Source of the DNA: Ramlibacter tataouinensis
GTDB lineage: Bacteria; Pseudomonadota; Gammaproteobacteria; Burkholderiales; Burkholderiaceae_C
Reading direction: 5' to 3'
Length of the DNA: 64,000 nt
NCBI RefSeq assembly: GCF_027941915.1
Contig: NZ_CP116009.1
Location: 3,906,001 to 3,970,000 of the forward strand
A program made the translations under genes and the position numbers. Position 1 is the first letter of the stretch. Each line of letters starts with the position of its first letter. This document shows, piece after piece, positions 45,105 to 53,495 of the stretch. The notes below the pieces were generated by a model that did not search any database, was not told the DNA's origin, and was given only the letters and a program-made list of their open reading frames with translations.

Positions 45105-46027
45105 TGCTCCCCCGTGGTTACTTGTTCTGGATCGCCGGAGCAGACCCCCGCAGCATCCGCCAGCTTCACAGGTCGACCTGCGAACGAACGATCGCATTCG
45201 GGCTGGCTATTCATCTACCGGTCGCCCTTTGGGCGATTAGTGCTTACCTGCTTGCGCGCCAGGTGTTCGACATAGACCAGGTACAGGCATTCGCTGTCGC
45301 AGTGGGGTGCGCCGGGCTTGTTTACCTGGTCGAGCGCCTCGTAATCGCCGCCCCACGCAGCTTCTGGGTGAATGCGGCTCGCATGATGCTCGGAATCATC
45401 ATGGCCGTGCTCGGTGCTTCGATCGTCGACCTGGTCATCTTTGAGAAAGAGATCGTGCAGGAACTCAAGGACTCGCGCGCGGCGGACATCGAAAAGACGT
45501 TGAACCCGCAGTTAGAACATCTGCGAGAAGAGGTTGAGCGCAAAGAGGTGTTGTGGCGAGAGGCGGTGAGGAACGCCGCCTGCGAAGCCAATGGTAGCTG
45601 CGGAAGTGGGCGCCGCGGACGTGGGCCTATCGTCGATCTTCTCGAGGAGAATGCGGAGCGCTTTCGTCAAGATCTCGTTGCAGCACAGCAGAATTTGCGG
45701 GCTATTGAGGCCAACAAGCGGGCGGGACTGGCGAGCGCTGGGGATGTTGCGCGCAAGGAGTCGGGCATATTAGGCCGCTTCGAGGCGTTCCACAGCTATG
45801 CGATGCAGAACCCGCTTGTTCAGATCGCGTGGGGGCTATTCTTTCTGCTGGTGCTCGCGATGGAACTGATGGTAGTGTTCGTCAAGTTTGTGTTTCCTCC
45901 GACCGTTGACGATGCGCTGGAGGAAGTGCGGGAATACGTTGCCGCCCGGCAGGCCGCGGACTACCGGGATGCCATGACGTCCCCCGTGCGCGCCGCGGCC
46001 GATCTGGTGAAAACAACCTATGCCTGA
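45101..46027 (+). CDS. DUF4407-like membrane protein with periplasmic or cytosolic coiled coil
   Basis: ATG at 45101 gives 308 residues. Two hydrophobic segments near the N-terminus (FGLAIHLPVALWAISAYLL, VGCAGLVYLVERLVI) and a third (MMLGIIMAVLGASIVDLVIF) precede a coiled-coil stretch of about 100 residues (QLEHLREEVERKE to LVAAQQNLRAIEANKR). A fourth helix (IAWGLFFLLVLAMELMVVFV) follows, then a cytosolic tail. This layout is that of DUF4407 proteins, of unknown function. It is coupled to the preceding gene. An IS21 element is inserted about 100 bases after its stop. Confidence 0.75.
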   Translation: MMLPRGYLFWIAGADPRSIRQLHRSTCERTIAFGLAIHLPVALWAISAYLLARQVFDIDQVQAFAVAVGCAGLVYLVERLVIAAPRSFWVNAARMMLGIIMAVLGASIVDLVIFEKEIVQELKDSRAADIEKTLNPQLEHLREEVERKEVLWREAVRNAACEANGSCGSGRRGRGPIVDLLEENAERFRQDLVAAQQNLRAIEANKRAGLASAGDVARKESGILGRFEAFHSYAMQNPLVQIAWGLFFLLVLAMELMVVFVKFVFPPTVDDALEEVREYVAARQAADYRDAMTSPVRAAADLVKTTYA

Positions 46028-46120
46028 GTTGCACAAGCAGGAGTTGCGCGGCAACGCAGGGCGCACAGTCCAAGTTGGAGTTGGACATGGTGCGAGAGGT
46101 CTGTCGCCCGCGAAATCTCA

Positions 46121-46127
46121 TCCTTGC
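46121..46127 (+). repeat. Target site duplication of the IS21 element, left copy
   Basis: TCCTTGC directly precedes the left end of the element and recurs directly after its right end. Seven bases fall within the usual IS21 range. Confidence 0.75.
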
Positions 46128-46356
46128 CCCCGATGGCCACCTCAAACTCCCCCACCCGTGGCCGGGTCAAACTCCCCCAGGCCAGGACGAGGGGGATTTT
46201 CGTCTTTTCTTCTTTGACGGCTGTTCGGCAAGCGAAGCGCGTCAGGCCGAAGGCGTGCGCCGGGGAGCGGTGGGCAAGCCACGGACCCCGCGGGGGCCGT
46301 CCACAGGCTTGTCCTGTGGGCGGGTGGCTTGTCCACGGCGGGCGGGGAGGGCCGCG

Positions 46357-47127
46357 TCAGTCCGCCTGCGGTTTGATGGCGAGCCGCTGCGCGGCTTCCT
46401 TGAGCCGGTAGCTCTTGCCCTCGAACTCCAGCAGCCGCGAGCGGTGCATGAGACGGTCCAGGATCGTCGAGGCCATCGTCATGTCGCCAAGGTAAGTGCC
46501 CCAGTCGCGGATGACCCGGTTGGACGTCACCAGCACGCTGGCGCGCCGGCGATGCCGCTGGTGCACCAGCGTCTGCAGCAACTCGGCGGCCGTCTCGGAG
46601 ACGCGCTTGGCCAGGAACAGATCGTCCAGCACCAGCAGGTCCGCCGCGAGGAAGCGCTGCAGCATCAGCTCGCGCTCGCGCGCATCGGTGAGCGCGTAGC
46701 GCGCGAAGTCGCTGTCGGTCTCGACGTAGGCGACCTTCAGCCCCTGCTGCACCGCGTGGTAGGCCACCGCCTTGGCTGCGTGGCTCTTGCCCGTGCTGGG
46801 CTTGCCGATCAGAAGGGCGTTGGCGCCTTCGCTGACGAACTTCAGCGTGTGCAGCTCGAAGCACGCCGCACGCGGCACCTTCGGGTTGAACGACCAATCG
46901 ATCTCCGCGAGCGTGACCTTCTCGTCCAGGCGCGAGTCCTTGTAGCGCTTGTCGATCAGACGAGACTGCCGGCGATCGAGCTCGTCTTGCAGCAGCAGCG
47001 CGAGCAGCTCCTGCGCGTTCATCTGCGAGGCCGCTGCCTGCTCAAGGCGCGTCTGCAGCGTGTCGCGCGCTCCGGACAGGCGCAGCTGCGCCAGCGTGCG
47101 TTCGAGTTCGGCAATCGACATGCTCAT
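46357..47127 (-). CDS. istB: IstB, AAA+ transposition helper
   Basis: ATG at 47127 gives 256 residues. The N-terminus (ELERTLAQLRLSGARDTLQT) and the AAA+ core with LIGKPSTGKSHAAKAV (Walker A) and DLLVLDDLFLAK (Walker B) identify IstB. A sensor-like LVTSNRVIRDWGTYLGD follows, and the C-terminal MASTILDRLMHRSRLLEF is conserved. It assists the IstA transposase in target capture. Its start overlaps the istA stop. It appears intact. Confidence 0.94.
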   Translation of the reverse strand: MSMSIAELERTLAQLRLSGARDTLQTRLEQAAASQMNAQELLALLLQDELDRRQSRLIDKRYKDSRLDEKVTLAEIDWSFNPKVPRAACFELHTLKFVSEGANALLIGKPSTGKSHAAKAVAYHAVQQGLKVAYVETDSDFARYALTDARERELMLQRFLAADLLVLDDLFLAKRVSETAAELLQTLVHQRHRRRASVLVTSNRVIRDWGTYLGDMTMASTILDRLMHRSRLLEFEGKSYRLKEAAQRLAIKPQAD

Positions 47128-48672
47128 TGCAGCCACTCCCGCGTCAGCTGCGCAGCCGCGGCGGCGGCGAAGAAGTCGGCATAGTCGCCCGCATCGCGGA
47201 TGAGGTCGTCGCGCTGCGTCAGTTCGAGCTCGCGCTGTTCGGGCGCGCTTGCCGCTTCGGCCAGCTTCACCACGAGCGCCGTGATCGCCTTCAGTGTCAC
47301 GCGTGCTTCGACGCAAGCCTGCGCGCAGGCCTGTTCCACCAAGGCTGCACGATGGCGGCGCGCAAGGCCCACGAGCCCCCACATGCGGCGCTGGCCGACA
47401 CGTCCTTCGCGGGCGAACCACTCGCGGCAGATCACCACGCACTGCGGCCCGATCTCTGCGGCGAGCTTCCACAGCAGCTCGGTCTGCCGGCTCGGGTTGA
47501 ACGGCCGCTCCTCATCGGGCAGCACCACTGCGCCGCGCCGCTCGCTTCTCGCGTGCGTGCGCAGCAGCGCGCTGGTTTCCCGGTCGCGGATCTCCACCAG
47601 GTGCGCGTACAGCCGCACCGTCACCTTCGAGCCGATGGCCGCCGGCCGCGCAGCGTAGTTGCTGCTGGCAACGCGCACCGTCGTGTCGTCGGCGACCGTG
47701 CGCACCAGCTCCTCGAAGAACGCGAAGTGGCCCACCGGCAGCGGCGTGAGGCTGGCGCGTTCCTCCTCGAACATGGCCTGTACCTGGCGCTTCTCGCGGC
47801 CGTGGATGCGCTTGGCCGCCCACGTGCTCTCCCAGCTCCAGGAACTCGTTCTGCGCGGCCAGCGAGTCGAAGCGGCGCCCCTTCAGGGCGGTGGCCTGCG
47901 TGTGCTGGATTCCCGACTCCACGGTGCCCTTGCGGTTCGGATCACGTACCCGCGCGGGGTCGGCAACGCAGTGGTAGTGCGCCAGCAGCTGCGCGTACAC
48001 CGCGTTGAGCTCGGGCTCGTACAGGTCGGGCTTGACGACTCCTTCCTTGAGGTTGTCCAGAACGACGTAGCGCACAGCGCCGCCGAAGTAGCGGAAGGCC
48101 TCCTCGTGCAGCCGCGCCCATTCCTGCTGGCCGCTCTTCCAGACTACGCGGCGGAAGCTGCGACGCGAGTAGCGCAGCGTCATCACGAACAGCCTCGGGC
48201 GCTTCCAGCGTCCGGTCACCGCATCGAAGGTGAGCGCGCCTTCGCCGTAGTCGACCTGCGCTTCCTCGCCCGGGGCGAACTCCAGCCGGTCGAACTGCTC
48301 GGGCTCGCGCCAACGCAGCCGGGCGGCAAACCGCTTGACGCTGTTGTAGCCGTGGCCGAAGCCGTGCACGTCCACCAGGTCCTGGTAGATGGCCATCGCG
48401 TTTCGACGCAGCTTCAGCTGCTCTTCGATGAACTCGCGCCAGGGCTCGCACGCCGAGGTGTGAGCCGGTGGCCGGGGTGGGGGAATTTGCTCGGCCGACT
48501 CAGGCAGCGAGCCGGTGGCCACCCCGGGGGAATTTGCCGCCGCCAGCTTCAGCTGGTAGGTCCTCACGGTCTTGCGGTCGATGCCGGTGACCCGCGCGAT
48601 CTCCCGCTGGCTCTTGCCCATCGCCAGCAGCGTCTGGATGGTGGTTTGCTTGTTGGCACTCAAGACGTTCAA
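47124..48672 (-). pseudogene. istA: IstA transposase, frameshifted
   Basis: A TTG start near 48672 follows GGAGG and LSANKQTTIQTLLAMGKSQR leads into the helix-turn-helix. The RNase H-like core follows with EEAQVDYGEG and FVMTLRYSRR. Near 47834-47836 two bases are missing: EFLE should continue with HWESTWAAKRIHGR, which appears in the next frame. The remaining C-terminal 210 codons (FEEERASLTPLPV onward) are intact in that frame. The shift lies downstream of the catalytic region but removes the C-terminal part of the first-frame product. Confidence 0.88.
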
Positions 48673-48815
48673 CTCCTCGACCTCCGCTCTCGGGAGGTCA
48701 GTCAACGTCCTGTCCAAAGGGGGCCGGCGGCGCCGGCCTACTACCCTCTCCCGATCAATTCAGGTGGGGGAGTTTCAGGTGGCCACGGGTGGGGGAATTT
48801 GGGTGGCCGTCAGGG

Positions 48816-48822
48816 TCCTTGC
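48816..48822 (+). repeat. Target site duplication of the IS21 element, right copy
   Basis: TCCTTGC immediately follows the right end and matches the copy before the left end. Confidence 0.75.
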
Positions 48823-48872
48823 TCGTTCTTCTTGCGATCCAGGCATGGCTTCGTGGGCTGGACTGCATCCTG

Positions 48873-49214
48873 ATGACCGCGGATGACCTTAGGGCCTTTT
48901 ACGGCGTCGATCGGATTCGCGAATCACGGGTCGAATGGATTGCGGAGGACTTGAGGCACTGGTTTCCCCACCTCAAATTCGTTTACCAATCTGAGCACGC
49001 GCTGTCGGAAGCATGGTTCTCTCGTGGACCAGTTCCAATAAATCTTCCCTTCCAAGAGCGGCTTGCAGCTGTTTCCGGAGCGTACCTGCTCGATCCACTT
49101 GAGGCGTTTGTGCGTGGGCGACTCCGAGAAAGGGACGCTCTCGCAGATCTCGTGAGTATTGAAAGCGGTCTTGCCAATCCGAGTCCCTACGAATTTCCTC
49201 AGGGCTTGGGGTAA
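48873..49214 (+). CDS. Hypothetical protein next to the IS
   Basis: ATG at 48873 gives 113 residues (MTADDLRAFYGVDRIRESR to SPYEFPQGLG). The frame stays open to the IS end and, with the element removed, back to about 46028, but no start with a ribosome site exists there. The sequence EWIAEDLRHWFPHLKFVYQS looks like a real protein. It may be the remainder of a gene behind the DUF4407 gene that the insertion separated from its promoter. Confidence 0.4.
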   Translation: MTADDLRAFYGVDRIRESRVEWIAEDLRHWFPHLKFVYQSEHALSEAWFSRGPVPINLPFQERLAAVSGAYLLDPLEAFVRGRLRERDALADLVSIESGLANPSPYEFPQGLG

Positions 49215-49292
49215 TGTACGAAGCAGTTCACAGCGAGCGTAGTGCCGAACCGAAGTGAACTCTGACATCGCACTCCAGCGCTGTCCACCGGG

Positions 49293-49475
49293 TTACCAGT
49301 GATGCCGATGTCGCACGGCTTTCTGGCGCTGCTCACCCCAAGCTGTCTCGCCGCCCTTTAGGAACACTGGACTTGGCCCTTGGGCGTGCCCGTGGAGATC
49401 ACATCGCCAGGCAAGAGGGTCATGATCCGTGAGAGATACGAGACGAGCTGCGCCACGCCGAAGATCATTGACCGG
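49293..49475 (-). pseudogene. Fragment of an FAH-family hydrolase
   Basis: The minus strand encodes [20 protein letters not shown] then STGTPKG, the conserved end of fumarylacetoacetate-hydrolase-family proteins. A frame change leads into [14 protein letters not shown] and RQKAVR, the usual C-terminus. Nothing of the catalytic N-terminal part remains. It is a decayed relic and not a copy of the FAH gene at 59166. Confidence 0.7.
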
Positions 49476-49811
49476 TATGGCCATCCTGATAGCGGTGACC
49501 ATCGACTTCCAGTCACAAGCGTTGCGAGTGGCATATCACGGGTGCCGCACCCCCATCGTCTCTGAAGCTGCGGCGTTGGTGAAACGCCTATTCGGCGCTG
49601 AGCTGGAGGATGCACCACGCGCGCGTCGGAAGCGCCGGCCTTCTTCGGTGCTCAGTAGACGCTACTTGGCTCAACTCAAAGCTCAGGGGTGATCAGCTAA
49701 CCACGCCCTCTGCCGCGCACCGCCGCTGGTGCCGCTCCGCAAGAGAAGTGCGGAGCCAAGCCCGCCTCCTCAGAACGCTCACGAGCACGAGGTTGCCGCG
49801 GAAGGTGTCTC

Positions 49812-50273
49812 CTATGCACTCCGTTCGTTGGCCTCGAAGATGGCGGCAAAGGCACCTCGGATACCTCTATCGCCGCGGTGATTGACGATCCATTCCCGAT
49901 CGGACTTGCCACTATAGACAACTAGCTTGCCGTCTTCCCGCCCGGTTGCGTGTTTCTCCGCCTCGTGGAGCCAATCGAGAACAGGGAAGAAGTGGAAGGT
50001 TTCCAGCTCTGCGCGTTGGTCGTGCCCCTCGGCGCCGAATGCAAGTACGGTCGTCTTGGGATAGCCAGCTGCCTTTTTCGCGTCCAAGGAAAAGCCGGTG
50101 CGGGTCGCCTTGTACTTGACTTGAACAGGGACCAAGACTGCGCCGTCGCTTGACGCGGCGATCAGATCGATGCCGTTGTCCACCAGCGGCATGAAAACAT
50201 GGATGCCCATGCGCACCAGCTGACTGGCGACGGCAAGCTCCTTGGCCTTGCCGATAAGGGATGTCTCACTCAT
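49812..50273 (-). CDS. PD-(D/E)XK-like nuclease domain protein
   Basis: The 153-residue protein starts at ATG 50273. An early helix (KAKELAVASQLVRMGIHVF) is followed by DNGIDLIAASSDGAVLVPV and QVKYK, in which Asp and the Q-x-K form the PD-(D/E)XK pattern (about 33-54). The layout resembles group I-intron-type and DUF4365-like nucleases. It is the last gene of the Nmad operon on the minus strand. Substrate unknown. Confidence 0.7.
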   Translation of the reverse strand: MSETSLIGKAKELAVASQLVRMGIHVFMPLVDNGIDLIAASSDGAVLVPVQVKYKATRTGFSLDAKKAAGYPKTTVLAFGAEGHDQRAELETFHFFPVLDWLHEAEKHATGREDGKLVVYSGKSDREWIVNHRGDRGIRGAFAAIFEANERSA

Positions 50274-50398
50274 TCTGAAGGCGCGCTCAACGGAAGCTCA
50301 TCATAGAGTGGATCGACGGAACGGCAAGCTGTTGTTCGGCCGGCGTCACGCTGCGTGGCTCCTTCGGGCTTCCCGGGACCATGACACGGGTAGAGACG

Positions 50399-50779
50399 CT
50401 AGGCATACCAAACCTGAGCGTCGGCGGCCAGAATGGCATCGATGTCCCGTCCGACCCGTGCCACCGTGGGCAGGGCCGCGACGTTGCTTTCAAGAGGGAT
50501 CTCGATGCCGCCTTCGTAGACGACCTCAGCGATCCAGCAAGGGGGCGCCGATCGCGAGTCCGTGATGAGACGGGCCGCAGCACAGTCGACAAGAACGGTG
50601 TGAGATCCTCCGATGCGAATGCGCTGGCCCCAGGAGGCCTGCTCGGGTGCAGCCGCCTGATACCCCAATTTCATGAGCTGTTCGCGCAGCCATCGGGCAA
50701 TGCACGCTTCCCCTTGTCTGTTGAACTCCGAGGCGACGTGCTCGGCGCGAAACCAGAACTGCGGGTGGTACTCGTTCAT
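50399..50779 (-). CDS. Hypothetical protein of the Nmad cluster
   Basis: ATG at 50779 gives 126 residues (FWFRAEHVASEFNRQGEACI at the N-terminus, VARVGRDIDAILAADAQVW at the end). It contains mixed alpha/beta predictions and no known motif. It lies 29 bases after the Nmad2-like gene and before the nuclease gene, so it is probably part of the same transcript. Confidence 0.5.
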   Translation of the reverse strand: MNEYHPQFWFRAEHVASEFNRQGEACIARWLREQLMKLGYQAAAPEQASWGQRIRIGGSHTVLVDCAAARLITDSRSAPPCWIAEVVYEGGIEIPLESNVAALPTVARVGRDIDAILAADAQVWYA

Positions 50780-50808
50780 TGCACGACAACTAAGGTGACT
50801 TCTGTGAG

Positions 50809-51468
50809 CTACGCCGCGCGCCTTGCTCCGCAGCTTGACCGGGGACTAGCAGGATTTTTCCAAAGACACGGATCGGCGTTCACGCCCGGCTTGATACCGT
50901 TGGCGTGGAAGATGGCCAGCATCGAGTCCTTGAAGTCCGCCGGCAGCGCAAACAGACGCGCGGACCCGATGTCCTGCGACCCGAGGATTGAGCCCCAGCC
51001 ACCCTCTGGCACGATTGCCTTCCGACCCAAGTACCAGAAGTCCTTGCAGATGAGGGAGTTGACGCCGCCCAGGTCGTGGTCCATGTCTCCGGGTAGGTGA
51101 TGGTCGTTCGGCAATTGCCGGTAATGGCCCTGCGCGTTTTGGAAATAGATGTTGTCGCCAGCGCGCTCGATCTCATGTGGACTGCCCTTCTTGGGCTTCT
51201 TCAAAGCGAAGCGCTGGTCCTCAAAGTAGCTCGCAAGCGGGATCACCTCGGACACCTTGGCCAGATAGATCAGTCCCATGAACGGGATGGTCACGCCGTT
51301 CTGCCGCGCCCTGACGACCAGTTGCTGAGACGCAAATCCGGCGATCCAGTCGCCAGGCTTGCGGCAGCGACGAACCGGCGGGCGGCAGGTTGCCAGTGTC
51401 AGACATCCGTGAAATGGGTTCGGCGCGAAGCCGCTGTCGTGGGTGAGTTTGTAGCCCCTAATGGCCAT
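50809..51468 (-). CDS. Nmad2-like protein (nucleotide-modification-associated domain)
   Basis: The 219-residue protein begins YKLTHDSGFAPNPFHGCLTL (about 6-25), followed by CRPPVRRCRKPGDWIAGFA, the pattern I know from the Nmad2 family predicted in modified-base pathways. Later SPHEIERAGDNIYFQNAQGH and DHHLPGDMDHDLGGVNSLI are also conserved-looking. Family proteins are predicted to act on or sense modified nucleotides, without proven chemistry. It is 30 bases after the Nmad3-like gene. The C-terminal Arg/Ser-rich tail may be variable. Confidence 0.75.
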   Translation of the reverse strand: MAIRGYKLTHDSGFAPNPFHGCLTLATCRPPVRRCRKPGDWIAGFASQQLVVRARQNGVTIPFMGLIYLAKVSEVIPLASYFEDQRFALKKPKKGSPHEIERAGDNIYFQNAQGHYRQLPNDHHLPGDMDHDLGGVNSLICKDFWYLGRKAIVPEGGWGSILGSQDIGSARLFALPADFKDSMLAIFHANGIKPGVNADPCLWKNPASPRSSCGARRAA

Positions 51469-51498
51469 GCTTCTTCAGTCCCTTCTTCCGACTGCTGT

Positions 51499-52356
51499 TC
51501 AGATGCTGTGAGATTCGATAAGACTCCGCACCCAGGCGATACCGTCCCGGTGTTCGCCCATGTTCAGCACGAACTCCTGCCCCTTACCGACTGTTTGCAA
51601 CCGCACGCGGTTGCCAATCGTTTCCCAGCGGCTTTCTTTGCTATGCAGTGACAGGGCTGGCATTCCCGCCTCGGGCGACATCCACGAGGGCAGAAGCCAC
51701 CTGGAGCGACTGCGGCCTGGCTCGGTCAGTTGCAAAGACGAGGTCCAGCGCCGGAACATGCCCGCGCCGGCCGTATTGGTCGGCCTTCTGCCGAAGGTGA
51801 GGTGCTGGGTTGCGACGTAGAGCGTGTTGTTAGTGCCGATCGTTGTTCCGTGCTGGACATGGGGATGGTCGGCCAGCCAGGGGTAGCGAACGCAGACATC
51901 CTGCGAGAATGCTTTGGGCACCGGAATGATTTCGCCGACCTGCAGCCAGCCGAACAAGCTGTGGATGTGCGGTGCGCTCCGCACGTACCGCCAACGCCCT
52001 TGGTGTTGCTCGACCTGGCGAAACCACCCAAAGAAGAGAAAGACGTCGCCCACGCCCACGCCTTCATTGGCCAGATGTGACTGGGCGCCTCCGACCTGTC
52101 CGAAGGTCGGCAGCCAGCCTGGCTGGCGCGGCACGCAGTCAGCCTCCAGGTCCGGGTCCAGATGGACCGTCCCAACGCCGCCCTTGAGGTCGTTGACCAA
52201 ATCGACAAGTGGCCGGCCGCGAAACGACAGGTCGTCTATCGGCCGGCCGTAGCGCGATGGAATAGGGAACGAGGTGAGGCCGCCGTCAGGCAGGAGGGGG
52301 CTAGGCACGCCGCCGTACTGTGAATCGAAGCCCTTGCGGCTGAAGATGATCCTCAC
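51499..52356 (-). CDS. Nmad3-like protein (nucleotide-modification-associated domain)
   Basis: GTG at 52356 follows GAGG by five bases and gives 285 residues. The start MRIIFSRKGFDSQYGGVPSP is the characteristic Nmad3 N-terminus. GVGDVFLFFGWFR (about 100-112) and HSLFGWLQVGEII are further family features. It is predicted to take part in base modification or recognition. It heads a minus-strand run: Nmad3, Nmad2, a hypothetical gene and the nuclease. A repeat-protein gene lies divergently 83 bases away. Confidence 0.78.
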   Translation of the reverse strand: MRIIFSRKGFDSQYGGVPSPLLPDGGLTSFPIPSRYGRPIDDLSFRGRPLVDLVNDLKGGVGTVHLDPDLEADCVPRQPGWLPTFGQVGGAQSHLANEGVGVGDVFLFFGWFRQVEQHQGRWRYVRSAPHIHSLFGWLQVGEIIPVPKAFSQDVCVRYPWLADHPHVQHGTTIGTNNTLYVATQHLTFGRRPTNTAGAGMFRRWTSSLQLTEPGRSRSRWLLPSWMSPEAGMPALSLHSKESRWETIGNRVRLQTVGKGQEFVLNMGEHRDGIAWVRSLIESHSI

Positions 52357-52439
52357 TATCGCCTCTGACCTGAATGAACTGTCCGAGCTTCCCTACCCAG
52401 GTCATCTGTGTCAAGATGTAGAACCGAAAGAGGCGAGGA

Positions 52440-52760
52440 ATGACAAACAGAATCGATCTTCCCCGAGACTGGGTCTGCGATGGCCGGGAACTCAAACCCA
52501 AGTCTGGCTCCAGCATGAGCAACACTTGGGTGTTCGATGGCAAGGAGATCAAGCCTAAATCTGGCGCGTCGATGTCCAACACTTGGGTGTGGGACGGCAA
52601 GGAACTCAAGCCCAAGTCGGGTGCCAGCATGAGCAACACCTGGGTTGCCAGCGGGAGCACCATCAAGCCCAAGTCGGGCGCCTCGATGTCCAACACTTAC
52701 GACATTGGTGGGCTGCCGATCTTGGCCGTGGCCGGAAAGCTGGCCCTGCGCTTGTACTGA
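52440..52760 (+). CDS. Small protein of 19-residue tandem repeats
   Basis: ATG at 52440 gives 106 residues. Four units of the form WVFDGKEIKPKSGASMSNT occupy about residues 11-86, with a 57-bp DNA period. The unit pattern is W-V-x-[DS]-G-K-E-[IL]-K-P-K-S-G-[AS]-S-M-S-N-T. The end, GGLPILAVAGKLALRLY, is hydrophobic and might be a membrane or anchoring helix. Such repeats predict a short beta stack. It is divergent from the Nmad3-like gene. Confidence 0.7.
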   Translation: MTNRIDLPRDWVCDGRELKPKSGSSMSNTWVFDGKEIKPKSGASMSNTWVWDGKELKPKSGASMSNTWVASGSTIKPKSGASMSNTYDIGGLPILAVAGKLALRLY

Positions 52761-52857
52761 AGGGCATCGACCCCATTCACGCAGGAACGAAGCGGGTCGA
52801 CGGCCACGTTGCTGGTGCGTCGAACCCAACTTGCGCTTGCTCACTTGCCTGTGGAAG

Positions 52858-53352
52858 GTGCCGGTACGCAGTACCAAGCCTGCCGGAAGGTTCCCAGAGG
52901 TGATGCGCGCGCTGGCCAGCCTGACCGGCGGCCCGCATGTGCTCGACGGCGAAGTGTGCGTCCTGCGCGAGGATGGGACCAGCGACTTCAACCTGTTGCA
53001 AGAGCGCGCCCGCTGTCGGCGCTGGTATCCCGGCGTGCACCGGGTCACGTTTTGCCTCTTTGACCTACTGGTGTGCAACGGCAAGCCCACCGGGGACCTG
53101 ACGCTGACACGGCGGAAGGAACTACTGCGCGAATTGCTCAAGCTCTTGGGCGGCCGTGACCTATCGCTGCTGTTCGTTCAGGACCTGCCGGCCGATGCCA
53201 ATCTGTTCGCCAATATGGCCAGCGCCGGCCTGCAGATCGACGGCGTGATGGCCAAGCGCAAGGACAGCACCTATCAGCTCGGGGTGCGCAGCCCCGACTG
53301 GCGCAAGATCAAGCGGCCAGAGTGGCATAAAGGAAGCGAGTGGCGCGCTTGG
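52858..53352 (+). pseudogene. Fragment of an ATP-dependent DNA ligase
   Basis: The frame encodes PHVLDGEVCVLREDGTSDFN, CLFDLLVCNGK, LFVQDLPADANLF, IDGVMAKRKDSTYQLGVRSP and WRKIKRPEW, the middle and end of a LigD-type ligase nucleotidyltransferase domain (motifs III, IV and V). The N-terminal part with the catalytic KxDGxR lysine is missing. No credible start exists, so it is a truncated relic. Confidence 0.78.
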
Positions 53353-53495
53353 AGCCGCTCTGGAGCGTCAAAAATGCCGGTCAACCGCAACCTGACCGGC
53401 TCTGTCTCGCGCAGCAGCGCCATGGTGTCCCCGTCCGCGCTTCGGATGACTTCTCTGTTTGAAGTGGCCGCCGATGCTGCGCTGGCCCTATTTGC

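Larger units (their letters stand above)
46128..48815. mobile_element. IS21-family insertion sequence
   Basis: The 2688-bp element has related ends: left CCCCGATGGCCACCTC and, as reverse complement of the right end, CCCTGACGGCCACCC. Each end continues with repeats of the type CAAACTCCCCCACCCGTGGCC, as expected for multiple transposase sites of this family. It carries istA and istB on the minus strand. TCCTTGC is duplicated on both sides. Because istA is frameshifted, the copy is probably not autonomous. Confidence 0.92.

Noticed and set aside
46020..46217. A gene starting inside the end of the DUF4407 gene and interrupted by the IS
   Set aside because: Removing the IS gives only a 50-codon frame without motifs, and the longer frame lacks a start.
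49429..49692. A plus-strand frame opposite the FAH relic
   Set aside because: It lies opposite the decayed FAH sequence, with no ribosome site. The recognisable FAH motif is on the minus strand.
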